A DNA stretch of 64,000 bases from CBDCPI01 sp965220245 (GCA_965220245.1 CBDCPI010000014.1:323044-387043), one strand, 5' to 3'; positions 17,846 through 28,431 are shown, counted from the first letter of the stretch. Translations and numbers: made by a program. The notes: generated by a model not told the origin, from the letters alone.

Positions 17846-18004
17846 ACCGCTGGTTCCGCCTCGTATGCGTTCGTAAGAGCCTACCCCGGACTTGGTCCGG
17901 GGTAGCCCCGGCCCCGCCCCTGGGTTCCGGCCTGCGCCGGAACGACGGAATGCGGATACCTACCCCTGCAAGACCGCGGGGAGAGGGAACTTTGTAACAC
18001 ACTC

Positions 18005-19771
18005 CTACCGGGGAATGATGGGCAGCACGATGTGGGAAGGGTGCTCATCCCGGTGATAGACGGTCTGGCGTGCCGCCTCCAAGCGGTCGTCCACCCCAAT
18101 GGCCGCGCCGGTGTTCGGGTTGCGGTCGAACCGGGGAAAGTTGCTGCTGGAGACCTCTACCCGTAGCCGGTGACCCGCCATAAAGACGTGGCTGGTGGCC
18201 CAAAGGTCGATGACGAACTCATACACCCGGCCCGGTTCCATCAACGACGGCTCGGACCGGGAGGTCCGGTAGCGGGCCCGGATGATGCCGTCTTGGATGT
18301 TATGGGCATAGCCGTCGGGGCGAACGTCGACCAGCTTGGCGGTAAAGTCGGTGTCGACGGCGCTGCTGGCGGCAAACAGGCGCATCTTTATTGGCCCGGT
18401 TACTTCCAGGTCCCGCGGCAAGGCCTCCGAGGTGTAGACCAGCACATCGCCCCGGTCTTCCACCGGGCGCTGGTCGGCCACCCCTTGGGGAATTATCAGC
18501 GTATTGCCGCCAAAGGTCGGCGCCGGGTCCTGCGGGTCATAGGTGTAGCTGTCCGGGGGTTCGTCCCCCGGAGGAACGGTGGACAGCGAACCGCCGCCGG
18601 CCCTGGTATTGGCCGGGCCGGCGGCATGGAGATAGTAACGGGTGTAGTGGGTGCGGGCCAAGGGCCACTCCTGCTCGTCGCGCCAGCGGTTTTCACCCAT
18701 CACGAACAGGCGCACCGGCGGCTCGTTTACGATTCCGGTGTCGATGTCCTTGAGCCAGTAGTCGAACCAGCGGAGCAGGAATTGGTGCAACTCGACCCTG
18801 GCTTCCGGGCCGAAGTCGATGTCGCCGGTCTCGCCGGAGGTGGGCGTGGTGTACGGGCGGATGTGCGCCCAAGGCCCGATTAGGAGCCGCTGATTGCGCC
18901 GCGCCAGTCCGTTTCCGCCTTCAGCCCGGATAGTCCGGTAGGCATTGAGCGCCCCCTCCAAGAAGATGTCATACCAAGAACTCACGTGGAACATGGGCAG
19001 CGTAATCCCCTTGGCGTGGCGCATCAGATTGACGGCCCACCAATAGGGTCCGTCGGCCTCATTGCTCAGGTAGTCGGCAAAATAGGGGGCCGTTTCCTTT
19101 AGACGGTCAATCCAATCGTTTAACGGCAAGTGGCGGTACCACTCATCCTTGAGGGGTTGGGCGAAATTGTCCGCGGGCAGGACGTATTCGTCCATCCGGG
19201 CCAGCAGCTCCTCGTGGCCGCCCCGGGCCAGCGTGTTGCGCCCCTTGAAGATGGCGTAGGGCACCATCCAGCCCCACTCCATGGCCCCTCCGGTGTGGTA
19301 CACCCAGCTTTGGTGGAAGTCCGCCGACGCCGATACCGGGGCCATCACTTGCAGATGGGGCGGCAACGGGTCGCTGGTCGCCAGCGTATATTGGGTGGCT
19401 CCCAGATAGGACTGGCCGGTGGTCCCCACCCGGCCGTTGGACCACGATTGACGGGCCGCCCACTCCACCGTGTCGTAGCCGTCTTGGACTTCTTGGAATA
19501 GGGGATCGTAGTTGTCCCCTTCGGACTCGAAGCGGGCCCGGCAGTCTTGGCTGACCACAACGTAGCCGTTCTGGGAGAAGAACCAGATGGAATGGTCCGG
19601 GTTATTGACGTAGCCGTCTTTACCGTAGGGGCCTCTGGTGACCAACACCGGGAAGCGGCCGGGGGCGTCGGGCCGGAATACATCGGTAGCCAACTTGACG
19701 CCGTCCCTCATGGGGACCATGACGTTTGTTTCCCGGACTACATTGAATTCACTATTCATTGAACTCACCAT
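18005..19771 (-). CDS. CocE/NonD-family (X-Pro dipeptidyl-peptidase S15) hydrolase
   Basis: A 588-residue alpha/beta-hydrolase followed by a C-terminal jelly-roll domain. The nucleophile is S121 in GTTGQSYLG. The catalytic His is likely in the late RDEHPSHIVLPI segment of the jelly-roll domain, whose start near residue 440 (YTSEALPRDLEVTGPIKM) is typical of the family. No signal peptide is seen. The family cleaves esters or Pro-peptides, and this substrate is unknown. A second ATG four codons in (19759), preceded by GGTGAG, may be the true start. Confidence 0.85.
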   Translation of the reverse strand: MVSSMNSEFNVVRETNVMVPMRDGVKLATDVFRPDAPGRFPVLVTRGPYGKDGYVNNPDHSIWFFSQNGYVVVSQDCRARFESEGDNYDPLFQEVQDGYDTVEWAARQSWSNGRVGTTGQSYLGATQYTLATSDPLPPHLQVMAPVSASADFHQSWVYHTGGAMEWGWMVPYAIFKGRNTLARGGHEELLARMDEYVLPADNFAQPLKDEWYRHLPLNDWIDRLKETAPYFADYLSNEADGPYWWAVNLMRHAKGITLPMFHVSSWYDIFLEGALNAYRTIRAEGGNGLARRNQRLLIGPWAHIRPYTTPTSGETGDIDFGPEARVELHQFLLRWFDYWLKDIDTGIVNEPPVRLFVMGENRWRDEQEWPLARTHYTRYYLHAAGPANTRAGGGSLSTVPPGDEPPDSYTYDPQDPAPTFGGNTLIIPQGVADQRPVEDRGDVLVYTSEALPRDLEVTGPIKMRLFAASSAVDTDFTAKLVDVRPDGYAHNIQDGIIRARYRTSRSEPSLMEPGRVYEFVIDLWATSHVFMAGHRLRVEVSSSNFPRFDRNPNTGAAIGVDDRLEAARQTVYHRDEHPSHIVLPIIPR

Positions 19772-20009
19772 TCACTGACATATTGCCAACCGCGAGAAGG
19801 ATTTAGAGAAGGATTCGATGGGAATAGGGGCCGGGGGATAGGGGCCGCCTAACGGGCCAAGGCATCGAGGGAGCGCGTATCTTATCAGAAAGTTTTCACC
19901 CAAGTCAACGATAAGAAACGATACCAAATGTATTCTCAAGGTAATCGCATCTGATATCGCTTCGCAGGGAAGGCGTAGAATAGCGTTCCAGTCATTTCAC
20001 ACCGTCTTT

Positions 20010-20165
20010 AATATGAAAATACCCAACCCGTCTTTCCCCGCGAAAGCGGGAATTCAGGACCGTTCTCCGCCAGTTACATTCCTTGCCTCCGGCGCTTCCG
20101 GATTCCGGCCAAGGCCGTCAAAAGCGGACCTACCCTTGGTACGACCGGAAAGACGGGTTGCGTGG
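20010..20165. repeat. Family-2-like palindromic repeat (divergent copy)
   Basis: The outer arms AACCCGTCTTTCC and GGAAAGACGGGTT are inverse. The inside holds GCGGGAATTCAGGACCGTTCTCC, which is shared with the family-2 MITEs. A related copy begins at 36110. Confidence 0.6.
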
Positions 20166-20287
20166 GTGGATATGAGTCCCACGACAAGCTCAAGATGGAC
20201 GTAACCTAGCTGCATAATTACGTATTCAGTATATATAGGCGCTTACAATTACTATATTTAGAACACCCTGCATTTTCAAATAGGCCC

Positions 20288-20440
20288 CTAGTATTACAAC
20301 GACGGTTCACAAGAATAGGACCTTGAGGACTTCTTCATGGCGACCTGCCCACATGCTTGACAGCTTGGTTGCCTTGCCTTCCGCGGCGTGATTTCCGGCC
20401 AATGCCTGACCAAATTGAGGAAGCGTCGTTGTAATACTAG
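20288..20440. mobile_element. 153-bp MITE-like element with 17-bp perfect terminal inverted repeats
   Basis: The ends CTAGTATTACAACGACG and CGTCGTTGTAATACTAG are perfect inverses, and the match extends to about 21 bp with one mismatch. The element has no open frame and its terminal TA fits TA-target transposition as used by IS630/Tc1-type enzymes. Its right end abuts the IS630 element directly. Confidence 0.65.
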
Positions 20441-21682
20441 TAGTCCATCAGTATTGTAATGATCAGTATTGTAATGATTGGTAAAGGGACTTCAGTTTGA
20501 TGCGCGCATCCGCGGTGGTGAAGCGCCAGTCCACCCGTATCGCGTCCCGGTTGCGCTGCTGCTGCCACGCTCCCACCTCCCGCCGCAGAGCGCTTTGGTC
20601 GGGAATACGGCGGTCCAGGCATTGCCGGGCCAGCACCCCGATTTCAATCTCGGCCATATCCAGCCAACTGCCATGCTTGGGAGTGTAGTGGACCTCCACC
20701 GTTCGGCGATGCGCCGTGCTTCGGCCGGCTCAAAGGCCTGGTACAACGAGGCCGGATGATGGGTGTTCAGGTTGTCCATCACCAGCACAATCCGGTCTTT
20801 GTCGGCGTAGTCCTCATCCACCAGTTGCCGGACCACCCGGGCCCAATCGGCCTTGGTGCGCCGGTCGGTCACTTCCACCCGGCGCCACCCCTCCAACGGA
20901 GCGAACAGCATGAACAGATTGCTCACCCCGTTGCGCTCGTACTCGTAATCGTAGATGCCGGCAGCCCCAGGCCGGCCCGGACGCGGCAGCCGGGTCTCCT
21001 TCACCTGTTGTTCGCTGGTCTCGTCCAGGCAGACCAGAACTTCGTTGTCCCCATACTGGCGATGGTAGACTTCCAGCACGTCTTCCATCGCGCACGCGAA
21101 CTCGGCGCTGCCTTGGGGCGGGATGCACCAGCACTCCTTCAGCCAGGGCTTGAGTTCGTTTTTTTGAGCGTCTGCCGCACCGTTTCGGGACTGATGCTCT
21201 CCACTATCTCGCATTCAACCAGCCGGTCGGCCAGCAATTTAAGCGTCCAACTTACCCGGCCCGGTGGCGGTTCGGCGCAGGCCAGGGCAACCAGGTGGGC
21301 TTCCCCTTGACCGTCCAGTTTCTTCTGGCGGCGGTTCAGCTGCTCCTTGCGCCCCAAAGCTGCCTCAACACCTTCTTCTACGCAGCGGCGGCGCACCCGT
21401 TCCACGGTGGCAGTGCCTACCTGGAGGGACCGGCCAATCTCCTCGTCTTTCAGGGTCCCGCCCCCGCGGCCCTCATTGCTCAACAGCAAGATGCGAGCGT
21501 GAGTCTGCTTATAGGCCGCTGCCCGCCCCTTGGACACCAGCGCCCTCAGTTCCTGTTGCTCCTCCTCCGTCAGTTGCACCCGGTATTTCTTCACCTCCAC
21601 CACCCCCTCACTTCCCAATCTTCTTTCGTTACTACCCGATATGATACCCCAGCCACCCATCACTTCAAAGCTGGTGGACTAC
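20440..21682 (-). mobile_element. IS630-family insertion sequence, decayed
   Basis: The terminal inverted repeats GTAGTCCATCAG (left) and CTGGTGGACTAC (right) differ by one base and are flanked by TA on both sides (20438-20439, 21683-21684), the usual IS630 target duplication. It contains a two-frame transposase read leftward. The left end carries a tandem CAGTATTGTAATGAT repeat. Confidence 0.8.
20463..21663 (-). pseudogene. IS630 transposase, -1 frameshift site plus a disabling deletion
   Basis: The first frame (21139-21663) gives the helix-turn-helix half ending ETVRQTLKK. A run of seven A (minus strand, near 21161) then allows a -1 slip into the frame giving KNELKPWLKECWCIPPQG and the DDE core with D in VLVCLDETSEQQ and D in VLVMDNLNTH. 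Programmed slippage here would be normal for the family. Near 20702 a second shift separates ...RRIAER from MEVHYTPKHGSWLDMAEIEIG, which carries the catalytic Glu. A one-base loss explains it, so the enzyme is probably inactive. Confidence 0.75.
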
Positions 21683-21724
21683 TAGCTCGACTTTGTACAT
21701 TCCCTGAAGCAGTGGCCAAACTCA

Positions 21725-21753
21725 TTGACATAAGCCGTTCGGAATGCTACTTT
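21725..21753 (+). promoter_or_regulatory. Sigma-70-type promoter for the giant surface-protein gene
   Basis: TTGACA at 21725-21730, a 17-base spacer and TACTTT at 21748-21753, about 70 bp upstream of the ATG. It lies just outside the right end of the IS630 element. Confidence 0.55.
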
Positions 21754-21825
21754 CTAAGGCGTTGTTCAATTCTGGACAGGAACAGAAGAGTCGAGCCAAA
21801 CAAGATCGCCGAAGTGAGGAGTTGC

Positions 21826-24800
21826 ATGTTTAAACGGTCTTCTAGCACGTTAAAAACTTGGGTAGTGGTGGGCGTCGGCGCCTTAGTGTTGGCGCTGTCC
21901 GCTTTCTTCATACTATCTATCTTTTCTCCTGATTCTACCTTTGCGCAAACCCCGGACGTGATAATGTACGCCGAGAACGGCATGGACCCGGTGCGCAACT
22001 TCATCTCCGAAGACCCCGAGGGCGCCGGCATCAACTGGGACTTGACCGGCATCGACGCCGACGACTTTATGATCTCCGGCGGCGTCCTCTCCTTCAAAAA
22101 GCCGCCCAACTACGAGAGTCATACTGACAGAGCGCACGCTGCCATCGACCTCAATGGCGACGGCGACATGGATGACACCAATGAGGGCATGACTACGGCC
22201 TCCAATGGCGTTTACCTGGTAAAGGTCCGCGCCAGCGAGATGAGGGCCAGCGGCTACATGGGCCGCGCCCTGTCCACCGAGACAAACGTCGTCGTCGCGG
22301 TCACCAACGAGCCTGAGGATGGCACGGTGACCATCGATCTGCGGCAGCCCGAGGTCGGGACCCCCATAACGGCCACGATAACCGACCTGGACGGCGCCGT
22401 CGCCATAGGCAGTCCCAACGGTTGGATGTGGTACGTGTCCAAGGTCACGAATCCTGTGGATGATGAGGATGACCACTGGGCCCCAGTTCCCGGGACAAAT
22501 CTCGATGCTATAACCTCTACCTACACACCGGCCGGGGTCCGTGCGAGGACTCCTGCTACGGGGACTGTTGCTGACGAAGGCAAATACCTGCGAGCCGTGG
22601 CGCTCTATACGGACTCATCAGGCACGCAGAGGAAGGCAATCGGCGTATCGGAGTTTCCGGTGCGGGCTGAGGTCTCCACAGACAACGATTTCGATGCAAA
22701 CCCCGCCAACGGCTCACCCGGGTTCCGCCAGGGAGCGGACTACACTAGGACCGTGCCGGAGAGCCTCGGCAAGGGCATGAACGTGGGCGCGCCGGTGGTT
22801 GCCACCGACCCCAACGTGGTTGCCACCGACCCCAACAATGACACGCTGACCTATGAGCTTGATGACGGCATCGACGATAATCGCGAGGACGGCGTCTCTA
22901 TCGCTGATGGCCACGATGCGACCTACTTCTCCATAGACAAGGCGACGGGCCAGATCAAGGTGAAGAAGACCTTGGACTGGGACAGCAAGGGCACCGGCGC
23001 TGACCAGGGAAAGTACATGTTCCACGTCCGGGCCATCGACCCCAGCGGCGAGACAGCGCACGTGGAAGTCACCGTTACCGCCACGGAGGCCAACGACGCC
23101 CCGAAGATAATGGGCAGTATCGAAAGTGGTACGGCTCCGGCCGCGCCGTCGGAGGTCCGGGTAATGGAGCAGGACAGTGATGACCGGCTTCCGGCACCGG
23201 ACGGTAATGGCCAGCCCGACGCGACTTACTACGGCACATTCGACGGTGAGATGGGTGCGCTCGGCTTGCCGGTGGCGCTTGCATTGGGCAACCAGAACGT
23301 CTTCACTGCCCCCGACGAGGATGAGCGCGGCCAGGTCTTCTGGGCCCTGATGGGAGAGGACAGTGACGACTTCGTGCTAACCCAGGGCGGGCAGGCCGGC
23401 ACCCAAGGCACCCTCACCGGCCCCGACGAGCCGATAGCCCTCGTGTTCCAAAGCCCCCCTGACTACGAAAACCCCACCGACGCCGACGGGGACAGCGTCT
23501 ACAAGGTGGTCCTGGAGGCCAGGGACAGCGGCGGCATGAAGGACACCCGGCCTATCACCATATTCGTCGACAACGTGGCCGAGCAGGGGAAGGCAACCAT
23601 GTCGGCGACGGGTAATGGCGTGGACCAGCCTACAATCGGCAGTGAGATAACCGCCAAAGTGGATGACCCGGACGGCGGCGTGGCCGTCTTGACCTGGCAG
23701 TGGAGCAAGAGCGGCACTGCTACCGGCGCCTTCACCGTCATAAATGGCGCAACGTCCCCCACCTACACCCCGGGAGGGGCTGACGACGGCGATTACCTGC
23801 GGGCCACCGCAACCTACATCGACACGACCAGCGACATGGACGACCCCGATACGAGGACTGTTGACGAGCGGGTCCAGGACTCGGCCACGGAGGCATATAC
23901 GGCAACTATGGGCGACGGGGTTTTCGTGCCGACCGGTGAAACCACTCCCGCCGACAAGGTGTTCCGGGTGAGGGTGACGTCGAAGTTCGCGGTGAGGGTA
24001 GCGCCGGGCGTCACACCTGAACAGACCGCTCCGGCATTCCCCATGGAATCCTATGAAATGACGCTGGTGGAGAATGCCGAGGTCGGGAGCATCGTCGGCG
24101 AGCCCATCATGGTAGAGCCTGAGGACGTCATCTTCCAGTATGACCTGGACGCCACCGAGACCAACGACGACGACTACTTCACCATCGACCAATACGGCCA
24201 GATCAGGGTGGGGGAAATTGATTTCCGCCCCGGTCGCGCCGGGACCATCTACCCCCCCGCCGATGGCGCGGATGCAACGCCGGCCATGGAAGACCCGGTC
24301 CTGGACTTCGAGGGGAGTAACAACGTTTTCCGGCTGGTGGTCACAGCCACGGACAGCGCCGACACCAAGCGGAAGGCAAAGGCCAATGTGACCATCGAAC
24401 TCACGAACCTGAACGAGGAACCCTACTTCGACAAGGCATCTCGGGACGGTGTGGATAGCACAATAAATTATGCCGAGTCCCGGGTCAACAGAGTGGTCCC
24501 GTTGGCAGTGACGGAGCCCGACGGCGACAGTCGCGGTCTCCGCTGGGAGGTCGCGGGGACCGACGCCCCCGACTTTGAAATCATGGACGTAGCCGACATC
24601 GGAGACGGTAAGGACCGCAGGGAGCTCCATTTCAAAAGCCAGCCAAACTACGAGAATCCCACGGCCCGGGGCAAAACAGCCAATGCTGACCGAGCTGTAA
24701 GGAACCAATACTCGGTAATAGTGCGGGCCATCGAGGCCACCGCCGTCGGCGGCGGTCCGAACCAGGCTGCGGAATTGACCGTCAGCGTCCAGGTCGGCAA

Positions 24801-27800
24801 CTCGGACGAACCCGGCAAGGTGGAGGTGAAGTGGCTGGAACCGGAAGTCAATACCCCATTGCCCGCTACCTTGACTGACCCGGACGGTAACAGGAGTGCC
24901 GCACTGCCGGTTGTGATGGCGGATGGCGACACCACGATAACCGGCACTAATATCACCAGTTGGCAATGGTACAGGGCCAAGAACAGCAACCCCAACCTCG
25001 CGCCGGATGTCGCCACGCTTGGTCAAACAGATTCCGACTGGGAAACGGTTTCCGGTGCCACCCTGGCTACTTACACGCCCCAAGGACAGATGGCGGTGGC
25101 GGAGGACGGGACGCCAACGGGGGATGCGGTGGACGAGGGCTGGAAGCTGCTGGTGAAGGCGGATTATACGGACGGAGAGGGGGCCGGCAAATCGGCGATC
25201 GGGGTAACATACATGGCGGTGCGGGCGGACGTGCATGATGACCAGAACAACTCGCCCGATTTTAGAAATGACACGGCCGCCAGGTCAGTGCCGGAAAACA
25301 CGGCTGTGGGCGCGAATGTGGGCGCCGCAGTGAAAGTGGACACCAACGAGGACCTGGACACCCTGACCTACACGTTGGACAACGATAAAAGCCCTGCTAC
25401 GGCGTTGGGTTCACCCACCGGTAATAACATAGTGGGTAATGCCGACATGGGTAATCGGGGCGACGTGGCATACTTCTCCATCGACAAGAAGAACGGGCAG
25501 ATCATGGTGGCCAAGCCGCTGGACTGGGACAACAACCCGGCGCACCCGACGGATGCCAACGGAGAATATGTCCTCTGGGTAAGGGCTACGGACCCTTCCG
25601 GCGAGGGCGATAAGGACGAGGACAACGACTATATCCGAGTAACCATCACGGCCAGCGATGTCAACGACGCCCCGAAAGTGACGGATGGACTCACGGAAAT
25701 CTTCATCAATGAGGTGGACAGCAGCAAGAAGGACAGCGACGTCACCAAGTTCGTGGGCCTTGGCTACATTTTGACCGGTATGTCTCCTGACCAGGCCATG
25801 GACACGGACAACCCCAACCTCTACCACCGGGATGATGAGGACCGGGTGGACCGCGGTGTATGGCCCGAACCCATCGCCGGTCCCGATGGAGCGCTCTTCG
25901 AGTACAGCACGCCGGACGATGGCATCGGGCGCAGGCTCCACTTCAAGAAGACGAACCTGCCAGACTACGAGAATCCCCGGGACGCCAACAGGGACAACGT
26001 CTACGAGGTGACTGTCACGGTCCGGGACAATGACTACGCAACGGGTATGAAGAAGGTACGGATCACGGTGAGGAACGTAGACGAGGCGGGGGAGCTGACG
26101 CTTTCGCCGGAGCAGCCCGACGACGGGATGCCGGTGACCGCCACTCTGACCGACCCCGACGGTGTGGAGATCACCACCGACTGGGCTTGGTACACCGCAT
26201 CCAGCCGGCTCACCAAGGGTGATGGTGACCAATCGGCAATTCGTGATTCTGGTGGCGCTCTCAAGGAAGATGTAATGGAGATAATGGGCGCCACGACGAA
26301 CCAGTACACAGGTGGGGTAGGCGAGTTCCTATGGGCCGAGGTGGACTACCGGGACGGCAAGAGCGTGGAAGACGAACCGGTTACTGCCCTGGACGAGCGG
26401 AACGACGATCCGGAGACGGAGAATACCACCGAGCATCACAAGCTCGAGATCGCAGCTTCACCCCAGGACAACCTGTTCCATAACTCCGACCTGATGTTGC
26501 TGGAGGGGACGGACAACGCGGTGCGGAAGGACCCCGATAGTGGTGTTGACCCAGACGGGCCTTCCCCGGACGTAGTATTGAGGGAGCGGATGGTCTATGA
26601 GAACGTGCCTTCCACCGGGTACGTGGGCATCCCTCTGGATGGCCTGAGCTACCCGGACGGCAAAGGCGGAATGGGGACCCGGGACACCATAGGCGGCCCC
26701 GACGCAGCGTCCTTCGAGTTCGCCGAGGACCAGGATGGGACTACCGGGGCGGCAACCGCTTACTACGACCAAACTATGGTCGAGTCGGACGATATGAGCG
26801 GCAATGACGACCCGGCCGACAAGGCCGGGCAGTTGGCGGCGGAGGTGGTGACGCACTTCGATTACGAGGCACAGAAGAGGACCTACATCATCGAGGTGAC
26901 GGACCCGGACGCAGAAGTCGCGGTCGGCGCGATGCGCGTGACCATCAAAGTGATGAACGTCAACGAGGCGCCCTCCGCGCCGGATGAACTGAAGGCTGGA
27001 ATAGCGATAGCCGGCTCCGGCGCAACCAGCTACGACGAGGTGACCGACGGCGCAGCCATTACCGACGTGGTGACGTACCGCGCCCAAGGAGGGGGCGCCG
27101 CCAGCACGGCGTGGACCCTGAACGGCGCGGACGCCGAGGACTTCACCATCACGGCCAAAGACGGCAACGGTATGAACGCCGTCACCGGCGCAAACGCCGT
27201 GCTGACCTTCGACGCGGCCCCGGACTACGAGAACCCAGCGGACGCCGACATGAACAACATGTACGAGATAACGGTGATGGCCAGCGACGGGACCAACAGC
27301 GTCAGCCGCGACGTGACCGTAACGGTGGGCAACGTGGAGGAGCAAGGAAGGGTGACCCTGTGGGCGGGGATGGATGCGCTCACTACGCCACAGGTTGGCG
27401 AGGAAATAACGGCGCGGGTAACCGACCCGGACGGCAACCCAAGCGACGCCCTGCCAATAGCGATGGACACCGTGATAACCGGCGCTACCTGGCAGTGGGC
27501 CAGTTCCGATGCCATGGACGGGACCTTTACCAACATTGACGAGGCCACGGCAGTCACCTACACCCCGGTGGGCGGCGACGCAAACATGTTCCTGCGGGCC
27601 ACGGCGATGTACACCGACGGCCACGGCCCGGACACGGCGATGGTGGTAACGGCAGCGGTGGGGGCGACCACAACGTTCGATCCGTTGACCTACGACACTG
27701 ATAGAAGCGGACAGATCAGCAACAGGCTTGAGTACCTCGCGGCTTCACGTGATTACCAGGACGATGTCATTACCAGGAGCGAGTTGGCCCAGGTCTTGCT

Positions 27801-27831
27801 CGACTACACTAACTTCTTGAATCCGCTTTAG
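21826..27831 (+). CDS. Giant secreted cadherin-like surface protein with EF-hand-like C-terminal module
   Basis: A 2001-residue exported protein. Residues about 9-38 form a signal/anchor segment ending STFAQ. The rest is acidic repeats. Five blocks pair a cadherin-like unit (motif P-D/N-YENP-x-DAD, with acidic Ca-binding stretches; clear full units at about 305-430, 742-868 and 1146-1285) with a TWQW module (DPDG...WQW...GAT..YTP...YLRA..YTD). The last 45 residues, DTDRSGQISNRLE...NFLNPL, form an EF-hand/dockerin-like tail shared with the next protein. GAGGAG precedes the ATG; an upstream ATG in the same frame lies inside the IS. Adhesion to other cells or host tissue is inferred. Confidence 0.85.
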   Translation: MFKRSSSTLKTWVVVGVGALVLALSAFFILSIFSPDSTFAQTPDVIMYAENGMDPVRNFISEDPEGAGINWDLTGIDADDFMISGGVLSFKKPPNYESHTDRAHAAIDLNGDGDMDDTNEGMTTASNGVYLVKVRASEMRASGYMGRALSTETNVVVAVTNEPEDGTVTIDLRQPEVGTPITATITDLDGAVAIGSPNGWMWYVSKVTNPVDDEDDHWAPVPGTNLDAITSTYTPAGVRARTPATGTVADEGKYLRAVALYTDSSGTQRKAIGVSEFPVRAEVSTDNDFDANPANGSPGFRQGADYTRTVPESLGKGMNVGAPVVATDPNVVATDPNNDTLTYELDDGIDDNREDGVSIADGHDATYFSIDKATGQIKVKKTLDWDSKGTGADQGKYMFHVRAIDPSGETAHVEVTVTATEANDAPKIMGSIESGTAPAAPSEVRVMEQDSDDRLPAPDGNGQPDATYYGTFDGEMGALGLPVALALGNQNVFTAPDEDERGQVFWALMGEDSDDFVLTQGGQAGTQGTLTGPDEPIALVFQSPPDYENPTDADGDSVYKVVLEARDSGGMKDTRPITIFVDNVAEQGKATMSATGNGVDQPTIGSEITAKVDDPDGGVAVLTWQWSKSGTATGAFTVINGATSPTYTPGGADDGDYLRATATYIDTTSDMDDPDTRTVDERVQDSATEAYTATMGDGVFVPTGETTPADKVFRVRVTSKFAVRVAPGVTPEQTAPAFPMESYEMTLVENAEVGSIVGEPIMVEPEDVIFQYDLDATETNDDDYFTIDQYGQIRVGEIDFRPGRAGTIYPPADGADATPAMEDPVLDFEGSNNVFRLVVTATDSADTKRKAKANVTIELTNLNEEPYFDKASRDGVDSTINYAESRVNRVVPLAVTEPDGDSRGLRWEVAGTDAPDFEIMDVADIGDGKDRRELHFKSQPNYENPTARGKTANADRAVRNQYSVIVRAIEATAVGGGPNQAAELTVSVQVGNSDEPGKVEVKWLEPEVNTPLPATLTDPDGNRSAALPVVMADGDTTITGTNITSWQWYRAKNSNPNLAPDVATLGQTDSDWETVSGATLATYTPQGQMAVAEDGTPTGDAVDEGWKLLVKADYTDGEGAGKSAIGVTYMAVRADVHDDQNNSPDFRNDTAARSVPENTAVGANVGAAVKVDTNEDLDTLTYTLDNDKSPATALGSPTGNNIVGNADMGNRGDVAYFSIDKKNGQIMVAKPLDWDNNPAHPTDANGEYVLWVRATDPSGEGDKDEDNDYIRVTITASDVNDAPKVTDGLTEIFINEVDSSKKDSDVTKFVGLGYILTGMSPDQAMDTDNPNLYHRDDEDRVDRGVWPEPIAGPDGALFEYSTPDDGIGRRLHFKKTNLPDYENPRDANRDNVYEVTVTVRDNDYATGMKKVRITVRNVDEAGELTLSPEQPDDGMPVTATLTDPDGVEITTDWAWYTASSRLTKGDGDQSAIRDSGGALKEDVMEIMGATTNQYTGGVGEFLWAEVDYRDGKSVEDEPVTALDERNDDPETENTTEHHKLEIAASPQDNLFHNSDLMLLEGTDNAVRKDPDSGVDPDGPSPDVVLRERMVYENVPSTGYVGIPLDGLSYPDGKGGMGTRDTIGGPDAASFEFAEDQDGTTGAATAYYDQTMVESDDMSGNDDPADKAGQLAAEVVTHFDYEAQKRTYIIEVTDPDAEVAVGAMRVTIKVMNVNEAPSAPDELKAGIAIAGSGATSYDEVTDGAAITDVVTYRAQGGGAASTAWTLNGADAEDFTITAKDGNGMNAVTGANAVLTFDAAPDYENPADADMNNMYEITVMASDGTNSVSRDVTVTVGNVEEQGRVTLWAGMDALTTPQVGEEITARVTDPDGNPSDALPIAMDTVITGATWQWASSDAMDGTFTNIDEATAVTYTPVGGDANMFLRATAMYTDGHGPDTAMVVTAAVGATTTFDPLTYDTDRSGQISNRLEYLAASRDYQDDVITRSELAQVLLDYTNFLNPL

Positions 27832-27843
27832 GGGCACCAGTCG

Positions 27844-28431
27844 ATGCGGGGGTATGTGATCCGTATGGGTGGGAGTTTGTTCTGGAGAGTCGCGGTGGTT
27901 ATGGGGGCGGTGTTGGTGGCAGCTCTCCTTCGTCCGGCTCCCGTGGACGGGCAAGCTCCCACGGCTGAGAGGTCCTTTTCCACACCGTTTGTGTCTGCGG
28001 GGGGCAGCCTGGATGTAATGGTTACTCCCCGCGGGCACGGGCGCTTTGGGCAGGTGGTGGAAACATTGCCTGCCGGTTTCACCTACGTGTCCACTGACCA
28101 GCCCGGCGCCGCGGGTGACGGACGGAGAGTCGTGGTCCACTTTTTGAAGGACGAGACCGTCACCTACAGGGTTACGGCCCCTGCGGCCGCCGGGGTTGGT
28201 TCTTTCTCTGGTGTCCTGAGGGACGAGGACAAGGCAGAGCACCAGGTTGGCGGCCAGCTTCAGATAACGGTCTTTGATTTGCTTACGAGGTACGACGCCG
28301 ATGGCGACGGACAGATCAACACCCGGCTTGAGTACCTCGCGGCTTCACGTGATTACCAGGACGGTAATATTACAGAGAGCGACTTGGCGAAAGTCTTACT
28401 CCGCTACACTAACTTCTTGAATCCGCTATAG
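27844..28431 (+). CDS. Secreted protein with the same EF-hand-like C-terminal module
   Basis: A 195-residue protein with a signal peptide (hydrophobic residues about 14-30, ending PVDGQA), one beta-rich domain (FVSAGGSLDVMVTPRGHGRFG, then ETLPAGFTYV, TVTYRVTAP, GSFSGVLRDEDK), and a C-terminal module DADGDGQINTRLEYLAASRDYQD...NFLNPL. The beta-rich domain recurs two or three times in the next protein. It begins 12 bases after the giant gene stops, so the two are likely one transcript. No enzymatic motif is seen. Confidence 0.75.
   Translation: MRGYVIRMGGSLFWRVAVVMGAVLVAALLRPAPVDGQAPTAERSFSTPFVSAGGSLDVMVTPRGHGRFGQVVETLPAGFTYVSTDQPGAAGDGRRVVVHFLKDETVTYRVTAPAAAGVGSFSGVLRDEDKAEHQVGGQLQITVFDLLTRYDADGDGQINTRLEYLAASRDYQDGNITESDLAKVLLRYTNFLNPL

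Noticed and set aside
23377..25236. A long minus-strand open frame opposite the giant surface protein
   Set aside because: Its length follows from the codon bias of the sense gene; the peptide is His/Arg/Gly-rich with no recognisable domain.
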